From the NCBI GenBank assembly GCA_002503045.1, contig DAQW01000042.1, positions 1,935 to 21,449 of the forward strand: a stretch of 19,515 nt of DNA, read 5' to 3'. Of this stretch, positions 14,027 to 19,515 are shown piece after piece (position 1 is the first letter of the stretch; every line of letters begins with the position of its first letter). The position numbers were made by a program, and so were the translations under genes. The DNA is from Euryarchaeota archaeon UBA39 (lineage in GTDB: Archaea > Thermoplasmatota > Poseidoniia > Poseidoniales > Thalassarchaeaceae). Below the pieces are notes generated by a model, which did no database searches, was not told where the DNA came from, and saw nothing but the letters and a program-made list of their open reading frames with translations.

Positions 14027-15448
14027 ATGGCAGAGTGGGCTTTGCACTGCTTCAAGGCATATGATATCAGAGGAATCGCATATGATGAACTCGATGAGGG
14101 CTTTGCAACTCGCCTCGGAAAATCACTTGGCACATTTCTAAATGCTTCCAACATAGCAGTAGGAAGAGATATTCGAGAGTCTTCTCCGTCACTTCATTCA
14201 GCATTTGTATCTGGATTAACACAATCAGGAGTAAACGTACACGACCTTGGAATTTGCACTACTGGAACTCTCTACCATGCAACTTCAGTATTGGATGTGG
14301 ATGGAGGAGTAATGATTACTGCAAGCCATAACCCTCCAGAATATAATGGATTCAAGATGTGTAGAGGTACTGCTGCAATGGCTGGAAAAGAAATTCAAGA
14401 CCTTCGAGAAACCTTTGAACAAGGACAATTCATTTCACCAGATAATTTAGGAAATCATATTATTCTAGATGACTTCGTAAATCATCATTTAGATTCAGTA
14501 ATGTCATCTACAGGAAAAATTGCTAGACCAGTGAATGTTGTAATTGATGCTGCAAACGCAGTTCCAGGTCCATTTTTGGTATCTATGGCGGATAGATTAG
14601 GCACTACTGGTCTAGCCATACATTGTGAATGGGACAATACATTCCCTCATCATCCTCCTGATCCAACTAGACCAAAGAATATGATTGATCTAAGCAATGC
14701 GGTAAAATCTACTAATGCAGAATTTGGTCTTGGAGTTGATGGCGATGGAGATAGAATAGGAGTTGTTGATGAAGAAGGCAGGTTCATCCATCCTGATCGA
14801 TTATTGGCAGTCTTTGCTGCTGATATCTTGAGTCAAATTCCAGATGATTCATCAGAAGAAGAAAGGACTGTAATTCATGATGTAAAATGTAGTATGGCTC
14901 TTGAACATACTATTCGGGAAAATGGAGGGATTCCCCATATGATGAGAACAGGTCATTCCTTCCTAAAACAAGCATTAAGAGAAATGCCGAAATGTCCTCT
15001 AGCTGGAGAGATGTCGGGTCATTTCTTCTTCAATGATCGATGGAATGGTTTTGATGATGCACTCTATGGTTTTGCTAGATTAGTCGAACTTGTTGCTAGA
15101 CGTCTTCCGAATGGTGAGCCTTTCTCATCGTTATTTGACGAGGTCCCAGACTTCCCATCTACTGGAGAAGCAAAAGTTCCCTTAATCGGAGAACGTGAAG
15201 AAATAATGGGTGCAGTCAAAGATGCCTTCTCAGATTTGGAAGCAAATCATTCAGATGGAGTTAGAGTAAGGTATGATGGACATCTAGGTGTAGAATCTGG
15301 TTGGTTCCTTTGTAGACCCTCAAATACAGAACCGATTCTGGTGATGAGAGCCGAGTCAGATTCAAAAAATGGCTTAGAAACAATTCAAAATGACGTAGAA
15401 AAGAGAATTGGGAAAATCATTGATTTATCATTATTCCACGCTGCTTAG
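14027..15448 (+). CDS. Phosphomannomutase/phosphoglucomutase (alpha-D-phosphohexomutase family)
   Basis: Moves phosphate between C6 and C1 of a hexose, giving mannose-1-P or glucose-1-P for nucleotide-sugar synthesis. In 473 residues all four family elements are present: the phosphoserine loop ITASHNPPEYNGFK (97-110, S100 the phospho-carrier), the metal-binding loop GVDGDGDRIG (236-245; D238, D240, D242), the sugar-recognition loop GEMSGHFFF (327-335), and the phosphate-binding loop RPSNTEP (430-436). The N-terminal FKAYDIRG (9-16) is typical of PMM/PGM enzymes of the ManB/AlgC type. The GEMSGH loop favours mannose/glucose over glucosamine, but I cannot choose between the two. ATG 14027 has an AGGGG stretch about 12 nt upstream. 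The product feeds glycan assembly, consistent with the polyprenyl and DUF354 genes nearby. Confidence 0.94.
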   Translation: MAEWALHCFKAYDIRGIAYDELDEGFATRLGKSLGTFLNASNIAVGRDIRESSPSLHSAFVSGLTQSGVNVHDLGICTTGTLYHATSVLDVDGGVMITASHNPPEYNGFKMCRGTAAMAGKEIQDLRETFEQGQFISPDNLGNHIILDDFVNHHLDSVMSSTGKIARPVNVVIDAANAVPGPFLVSMADRLGTTGLAIHCEWDNTFPHHPPDPTRPKNMIDLSNAVKSTNAEFGLGVDGDGDRIGVVDEEGRFIHPDRLLAVFAADILSQIPDDSSEEERTVIHDVKCSMALEHTIRENGGIPHMMRTGHSFLKQALREMPKCPLAGEMSGHFFFNDRWNGFDDALYGFARLVELVARRLPNGEPFSSLFDEVPDFPSTGEAKVPLIGEREEIMGAVKDAFSDLEANHSDGVRVRYDGHLGVESGWFLCRPSNTEPILVMRAESDSKNGLETIQNDVEKRIGKIIDLSLFHAA

Positions 15449-15459
15449 GATGGATAAAA

Positions 15460-15696
15460 ATGGAATTAACAATGATAGGTGCCTATCTAGGAATGGTCAT
15501 GGTATTGGTCGCCTTTATCACTGAAACACGAGGAATGATCTCGAGTCGATCAATGGGCTATCTTTCACTAATGGGCATAGGTGAAATCCTACTAACAATT
15601 AGAGCATCTGTTACAGGAGAATGGCCATTTGCAGTATTAGGAGCAATTTGGGCATTCTTTGCTCTATGGTCAATTTTCAAGCCACCGAACAATTAA
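15460..15696 (+). CDS. Small three-helix membrane protein, CBU_0592-like
   Basis: 78 residues, nearly all hydrophobic, in three helices at about 4-22, 33-50 and 55-72, ending with a short basic/proline tail (FKPPNN). The layout (a G-x-x-L-G start, a first helix, a basic turn, then LTIRASVTGEWPF leading into AVLGAIWAFFALWSIF) resembles the small CBU_0592-type membrane domain; no function is established for it. This is a judgement by eye and may be wrong. ATG 15460 is 11 bp after the phosphohexomutase stop, so they are probably co-transcribed. The downstream junction is convergent with pgk and holds an inverted repeat. Confidence 0.6.
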   Translation: MELTMIGAYLGMVMVLVAFITETRGMISSRSMGYLSLMGIGEILLTIRASVTGEWPFAVLGAIWAFFALWSIFKPPNN

Positions 15697-15711
15697 TTTC
15701 TACCGATTTGC

Positions 15712-15756
15712 TTAATCCATCAATTCTATGGTTGATTAATCACCACTATGGATTAA
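15712..15756. repeat. 9-bp inverted repeat in convergent gap (possible bidirectional termination element)
   Basis: TTAATCCAT at 15712-15720 and ATGGATTAA at 15748-15756 are exact inverted copies separated by 27 bp. Between them, GGTTGATTAATCACC is itself almost palindromic around GATTAATC. This is the only convergent junction in the window with space for a signal. A role in ending transcription from both sides is possible, but archaeal termination relies mostly on T-tracts, and no long one is present. Confidence 0.4.
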
Positions 15757-15760
15757 CCGA

Positions 15761-17011
15761 CTAGAATTGTAGATTATCTCTGAATAATTCAGAAGAAGCC
15801 ATCAAAGATTCGATTACTGGCATTGGGTCTCCAGCCAGCATTGTAAGACAAGCTCCTCCTCCAGTGCTATTGTGGTCTACGCGATCAACCAGATTTCGTT
15901 GGGAGACGAGAGCACTTGTGTGTCCTCCACCTACAATAGTAAAAGCATCTGATTCGCAAATCATGTTGAGAATCTCGATTGTTCCAAAAGCGAAATTCTC
16001 CTTTTCAAAATATGATGCGGGACCATTCCACAAAACACATCCTGCATTTCGAATTACAGGATATAGTGCTTGTAATGTTGCAATTCCAATATCATATATT
16101 GGTTCATGGGCGGGGAGTTCTTCCAAGGATATAGCCACACGTCGATCATCAATTTCAATTGCAAGATCGACTGGAAGTAGAAGCTTATCTCGATATTTCT
16201 CAATACAAAGACTTGCATCTTGGAAAGTTGATTCAAAAGTATCGCCAAGCGAATTTCGGATGAATGCCTCATTACCTTCACCAATCATGTGCCCATCTGC
16301 CCATAGCATTAGATTTCCCACAACACCTACCGGAACTACAGTATCAGCAACACTTCGATTCAACAAATTAAGTGCTATGCGAAGTGAATCATCACATTTT
16401 GCACCACCTAAAATTGCAACGTAAGGCTTGGGAGGATTATCAATTGCAGTAGTTAATGCATCGATTTCGGCTGCCATTAAAACTCCAGCAAAGCAAGGTA
16501 AAGATTTCGAAAATCCTGAAAGTGTTGGTGAATTTCGGTGGGCTGCAGCAAATGCATCATTAACATAGGCATCAGCAACTGTTGATAACTTTTGAACAAT
16601 AACAGATTCATTTAATTCATCAATTCCTGCTTTCTTGAGATCATTTTCTTCTGACCAACCTCTAACATTATCAAGTAAAATCATCTCTCCTTGTTCCATT
16701 GTTTGGATTGCTTCGATTGCAATATCTCCACAAACATCGGGAACAAATGTAATGTGACGGCCAAGTAAACGACTCAACTGATCTGCATGAGCAGACATGT
16801 CTGTAAAATCGGATTTACCAGGGCGACTCTGGTGAGCAAGTAAGACCACTTTTGAATCTGCTAAACGACGTAATGTAGGGAGTATAGCACGAAGGCGACT
16901 ATCGTCGAGGAATACCTTTGTCTCAGGATGAAGAGGTGAATTAATGTCTACTCGCACGAGAACGGTACGTCCGGAAAGACGCGCGTCATCGAGCGTTAAG
17001 ACGCTCTTCAT
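15761..17011 (-). CDS. pgk: Phosphoglycerate kinase
   Basis: Transfers phosphate between 1,3-bisphosphoglycerate and ADP in glycolysis, reversed in gluconeogenesis. 416 residues, the usual length for archaeal forms. Signature segments: VLVRVDINSP (17-26), AHQSRPG (59-65), DNVRGW (114-119), YVNDAFAAAHR (149-159), LGGAKCDD (201-208), the hinge/nucleotide part with VLWNGPAS (326-333), and the C-terminal GGGHTSA and STGGGA loops that bind nucleotide phosphates. Several positions differ from bacterial consensus (DINSP for DFNVP, HQSRP for HLGRP), in keeping with archaeal members. ATG 17011 is a natural start, with VLTLDDA before the first strand. The gene is transcribed alone, divergently from the M24 peptidase gene and convergently with the small membrane gene. 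The only other glycolytic gene here is the mutase at 6002, so pathway genes are dispersed. Confidence 0.95.
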   Translation of the reverse strand: MKSVLTLDDARLSGRTVLVRVDINSPLHPETKVFLDDSRLRAILPTLRRLADSKVVLLAHQSRPGKSDFTDMSAHADQLSRLLGRHITFVPDVCGDIAIEAIQTMEQGEMILLDNVRGWSEENDLKKAGIDELNESVIVQKLSTVADAYVNDAFAAAHRNSPTLSGFSKSLPCFAGVLMAAEIDALTTAIDNPPKPYVAILGGAKCDDSLRIALNLLNRSVADTVVPVGVVGNLMLWADGHMIGEGNEAFIRNSLGDTFESTFQDASLCIEKYRDKLLLPVDLAIEIDDRRVAISLEELPAHEPIYDIGIATLQALYPVIRNAGCVLWNGPASYFEKENFAFGTIEILNMICESDAFTIVGGGHTSALVSQRNLVDRVDHNSTGGGACLTMLAGDPMPVIESLMASSELFRDNLQF

Positions 17012-17109
17012 GGTGGTGCGACTGTGCGCGTGTACATATTGCCTTTCATCGCAAATTATCTCTAATCTCTAGGATAATCCCTTTGTGATTCCTCCCCGAG
17101 GGCACACTA
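17012..17109. promoter_or_regulatory. Divergent intergenic region between pgk and M24 peptidase genes
   Basis: 98 bp between two divergently read genes. The centre is AT-rich (GCAAATTATCTCTAATC near 17051-17067) and contains a tandem duplication of ATCTCTA at 17058-17071. A GAGG at 17097-17100 is well placed as ribosome binding site for ATG 17110. A promoter pair is inferred from arrangement; no textbook TATA/BRE was found. Confidence 0.35.
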
Positions 17110-18336
17110 ATGTGGAGTACAGATGGGCTGACTGGTCCTGATGGAGAAGATTGGAGAGTGCCTGTTTCTGAATTAGAACAAAGGCAAACTAAACTCTCTC
17201 TTTCTTTATTCAATAACAATTTGGAATCAGCTTGGATTAATGACCCAGTAGACATGTATTGGTTGGTAGGCAATCGCCAAACAGGAGGAGTACATATCTC
17301 CTCCGAAGGTGATGTAACTCAATATGTTAAATCTTCAATTGAACGAGCAATATTTGAATCTGGAGCAGATGATGCTCCTCATTCAATCAAACAACATCCA
17401 CGAATGGCCAATCTTCAGGAAGAAATCGGAACCTCCCCCGCCTTGCAATTGGGAAGAATGACAGCAAATGATGCGGCCTTCCTACAAACAAAAATTGATT
17501 CTAAAGGGAAAGATTGTACTTCCATTCTATGGAAATTAAGAGAAATAAAATCTTCATGGGAAATAGAGAGGATGAAAGAAAGTGGAGAAATACAAAGACA
17601 AATGTTCGAAGCAATCAATTCTGCTGGAAGCGAGGCAGGTGAAGGAATTACTGAATTAGATCTCGCAGCGATTGCAGATAGTGTTAGCCGAAAGGCAGGA
17701 TTTGGAGGAATGGTCCGAATGAGAAAATGGCCGATGGATTGTGACCGAGTTGTGATTGCAAGCGGCCAATCAGGTGCTATTCCTTCATATTTTGATAGCG
17801 CAATTGGTGGAGCTGGTGCAAACCCTTTGGCTTCATTAGGTGCTGGGCATAAAAAAATTAGAAAAAACGAACCAATATTGGTAGATATCGTACATGTTCA
17901 TAGAGGATATATCACTGATATGACTCGAATGTTTAGTGTCGGAAATCCCGGTGAAATCTGGTTAGAACGATTAGAAGATATGGAAGAAATTGCAACTAAT
18001 ATTCGAAATTCTCTTGCTAGGGGAGATTCTTGCTCTAAGGCATGGGAAATAGGCCACTCTATGTCAGAAAACATGGGGTATTCAGAACATCTAATGGGAA
18101 TGCCTCCTGAACAATCTAGATTCTTAGGACATAGTATTGGGTTAGAACTAGATGAAACTCCCGTAATTGCTTCCGGATTTGATTCTTCATTGAATATTGG
18201 AGGGACAATGGCAATTGAACCTAAGGTTATTTTCCCTCAAGGTGCAGTAGGAATTGAAGATTGTTGGGTTCGAAATGAAAATGGACTTCAATGCCTATCA
18301 AGCGGTAGTTCATTTCCCAGTTGGACTGAATGGTAA
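17110..18336 (+). CDS. M24 family metallopeptidase (Xaa-Pro aminopeptidase/dipeptidase type)
   Basis: Predicted cytosolic dinuclear-metal peptidase that cuts at X-Pro bonds, finishing the breakdown of imported peptides. In 408 residues, an N-terminal creatinase-like domain (about 20-145) precedes the pita-bread catalytic domain. All five metal ligands can be placed: D259 in ILVDIVHV, D270 in YITDMTR, H341 in FLGHSIG, E370 in MAIEPK and E383 in GIEDCW. The KLREIKSSWEIERMKES segment at the domain boundary is typical of M24B enzymes. No signal peptide is seen. ATG 17110 is about 9 nt after GAGG. It leads a plus-strand run with the histone-fold gene (42 bp later). M24-fold proteins without peptidase activity exist, but the full ligand set argues for an active enzyme; X-Pro specificity is an inference from overall similarity. 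Confidence 0.9.
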   Translation: MWSTDGLTGPDGEDWRVPVSELEQRQTKLSLSLFNNNLESAWINDPVDMYWLVGNRQTGGVHISSEGDVTQYVKSSIERAIFESGADDAPHSIKQHPRMANLQEEIGTSPALQLGRMTANDAAFLQTKIDSKGKDCTSILWKLREIKSSWEIERMKESGEIQRQMFEAINSAGSEAGEGITELDLAAIADSVSRKAGFGGMVRMRKWPMDCDRVVIASGQSGAIPSYFDSAIGGAGANPLASLGAGHKKIRKNEPILVDIVHVHRGYITDMTRMFSVGNPGEIWLERLEDMEEIATNIRNSLARGDSCSKAWEIGHSMSENMGYSEHLMGMPPEQSRFLGHSIGLELDETPVIASGFDSSLNIGGTMAIEPKVIFPQGAVGIEDCWVRNENGLQCLSSGSSFPSWTEW

Positions 18337-18378
18337 GTTTACACGAGCCTTGAAGGGCCTCGGACGGAAACCAAGGGT

Positions 18379-19170
18379 ATGGCCAAACCATGGGCAACCT
18401 CTCACATTTCAACTGTGGCAAGTGGACTAGGGATTGATCTTCGAATTTCTGGTGACGTGAAATCACAACTGGTAGATATCTTAGAACATCAATTAAAAAT
18501 TGTTACACGTGAAATGGAAAATCAAACTCTTGAAAGTGATCCTGAGAGGAAAACTTTGGATGACCCTACACGTTTGAGACTTGGATTTAGTAGGACTCGA
18601 GGAATGATGATTGACAATATTTCAAGACTTGATTCAATAGGTGCAGCAGCAGTTGTAGCTGCAAATGAACAATTAGAAAATTATCTACTTCGACTTCTTC
18701 GGTTATCTTCTGATGCTGCTGCAATTGAAAGGGTGGGAACAATCAAGCCAAGACATCTTGAGAAGGCATTAGAACGAATGGGAGGAGGAATTGAAAGAGA
18801 AGATATTCCGACAAATGAAGAAATTGAGGGCGATCCAATAGATGATGTAATGGGGGAAATCGGAGGGGAAATCTTGACCCCAACTTTGCTCAGAAAAATG
18901 GCAAAAAAATTCGCAGGTAAACCCCTTGATAATGATGCACTTGAAGAACTTCTTTTGTTGTATTATGATCATGCAGCTAACATTCAACATGATCTACAAG
19001 ATAATCTCGCTAACGCTAGCCACATCATACAAATGATTGAACGATTTCAAAGTCTAACAATGCTAGGATGGATGAGAAGAATGCTAAAAGAAGCAGGTGC
19101 AAGAGCAGAAAGAGCAGAATCAAAAACTGTCACTTTAGCACATATTGTAGAGGTAGACCCTTGGGATTGA
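18379..19170 (+). CDS. Candidate multi-histone-fold protein (two clear, probably three histone folds)
   Basis: 263 residues, not matched by me to any named family, but its pattern is histone-like. Compared with archaeal HMfB, residues about 8-70 read as a short helix, a loop with RIS (22-24; HMfB RVS), a roughly 31-residue helix containing VDILE, then RKTL (57-60; HMfB RKTI) and an apparent third helix. Residues about 74-134 repeat this: GMMIDNISRL, a long helix of AAVVAANEQLENYLLRLL type, then TIKPRHLEKALERM, close to TIKAEDIELAVRRF. After an acidic linker (135-165), PTLLRKMAKKFAGKPLDNDA begins a third copy whose middle helix is lengthened or interrupted and which ends at SKTVTLAHIVEV (248-259). 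A single chain could thus form an intramolecular histone pair plus one more fold. ATG 18379 follows AAGGGT closely. The MIP18-like gene starts 7 bp after its stop. The fold is inference; DNA binding is unproven. Confidence 0.65.
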   Translation: MAKPWATSHISTVASGLGIDLRISGDVKSQLVDILEHQLKIVTREMENQTLESDPERKTLDDPTRLRLGFSRTRGMMIDNISRLDSIGAAAVVAANEQLENYLLRLLRLSSDAAAIERVGTIKPRHLEKALERMGGGIEREDIPTNEEIEGDPIDDVMGEIGGEILTPTLLRKMAKKFAGKPLDNDALEELLLLYYDHAANIQHDLQDNLANASHIIQMIERFQSLTMLGWMRRMLKEAGARAERAESKTVTLAHIVEVDPWD

Positions 19171-19177
19171 TTGTCGA

Positions 19178-19480
19178 ATGAGTCGCAAACTTGTTGGAAT
19201 TCAAAGAAAATTGGTAACCATCATTCAAAAGTGGAATGATCCACACGGAATTTCTATTCAACAATTAATGCAAAGTATGGATATAAATGAAAATGGTTCA
19301 ATACAAATCTGTATTCAACCATCACGACCCCATTGTGCATGTTGCCTCTTTGACCTAGAATCACTAAGAGATCGAATTCTGGAAATAAAAGGAGTCCCTT
19401 CTGCACAAATAACCGTCACTGGAATTCCTGATGCAGATAGGTGGACTCGAGCTCTATCTTTTGATCACGAGGGCGGTTGA
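19178..19480 (+). CDS. MIP18/DUF59 family protein (Fe-S cluster assembly-like)
   Basis: 100 residues with the DUF59 layout: an opening DPHGISIQQL (21-30; family form D-P-E-x-x-x-x-I-x-x-L), a strand NGSIQICIQPS, a Cys-containing turn PHCACC (51-56) at the place of the family's P-x-C-P motif, a helix LESLRDRILEIKGVPSAQ, and a final strand with ITVTG before DRWTRAL. Members such as SufT and eukaryotic MIP18/CIA2 help mature Fe-S proteins; the PaaD relatives serve an oxygenase. Three cysteines in the motif (C53, C55, C56) are more than usual and could hold metal. ATG 19178 is 7 bp after the stop of the histone-fold gene, implying one transcript. The assignment is by pattern; the exact client is unknown. 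The 35 bp after its stop hold no recognisable feature. Confidence 0.75.
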   Translation: MSRKLVGIQRKLVTIIQKWNDPHGISIQQLMQSMDINENGSIQICIQPSRPHCACCLFDLESLRDRILEIKGVPSAQITVTGIPDADRWTRALSFDHEGG

Positions 19481-19515
19481 AAAACTAGTAGAATTCTAAT
19501 TTATTCTTCAGAATC

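Noticed and set aside
15864..16424. Long open frame of 186 codons on the plus strand opposite pgk
   Set aside because: It is wholly antisense to a gene with every phosphoglycerate kinase motif, and its product is a low-complexity Ser/Arg-rich sequence with no recognisable domain.
1..19515. tRNA, rRNA, CRISPR array, insertion sequence or prophage
   Set aside because: All gaps are under about 100 bp, none shows a cloverleaf or spaced repeats, and no transposase, integrase or phage protein was found in any frame.
19481..19515. Possible terminator or palindrome after the last gene
   Set aside because: AGAATTCT is a short palindrome, but there is no convincing hairpin or long T-tract before the window ends.

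Overview
The window looks like a piece of a streamlined marine archaeal chromosome, most probably a Marine Group II euryarchaeon (Candidatus Poseidoniales). This is an inference from three things. The sequence is AT-rich and tightly packed, with gene overlaps of 4 to 8 bp and no gap over about 100 bp. The phosphoglycerate kinase and the cis-prenyltransferase look archaeal. The set also includes Na+-driven amino-acid symporters, a secreted Ca2+-loop carboxypeptidase and extracellular domain fusions. No rRNA, tRNA, CRISPR array, insertion sequence or phage gene was seen; it reads as ordinary chromosome with several unusual domain architectures.

Layout. Minus strand, 4802 to 1: a membrane-anchored M14 carboxypeptidase with Ca2+-loop insertions and a cytoplasmic SAP domain, then an overlapping NSS-type Na+/amino-acid symporter, then the start of the bifunctional NAD(P)H-hydrate repair enzyme Nnr, which is cut by the window edge. 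Plus strand, 4901 to 6601: an MscS-type channel and a short 2,3-BPG-dependent phosphoglycerate mutase. 6594 to 9013: a small membrane protein on the minus strand, then a PutP-like Na+/solute symporter with an extra extracytoplasmic domain. 9020 to 10312 (minus): a membrane-anchored protein that looks like a dead kinase.

Plus strand, 10404 to 12315: a HAD phosphatase of the type found fused to UbiA prenyltransferases, a cis-prenyl diphosphate synthase and a Nudix hydrolase. Minus strand, 12310 to 13365: a DUF354 glycosyltransferase-like protein. Plus strand, 13432 to 15696: RidA, a tiny membrane protein, a phosphomannomutase/phosphoglucomutase and a second tiny membrane protein. Minus strand, 15761 to 17011: phosphoglycerate kinase. 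Plus strand, 17110 to 19480: an M24 Xaa-Pro-type peptidase, a multi-histone-fold protein and a MIP18/DUF59-type Fe-S assembly protein.

Three themes emerge. Peptide and amino-acid scavenging: the carboxypeptidase coupled to a symporter, a second Na+ symporter and the M24 peptidase. Lower glycolysis/gluconeogenesis: phosphoglycerate mutase and kinase. Possible polyprenyl-lipid and glycan assembly: cis-prenyltransferase, HAD phosphatase, DUF354 protein and phosphohexomutase. The best candidates for something undescribed are the 263-residue protein with two, probably three, histone folds in one chain, and the secreted carboxypeptidase that carries a DNA-binding-type SAP domain on the cytoplasmic side.
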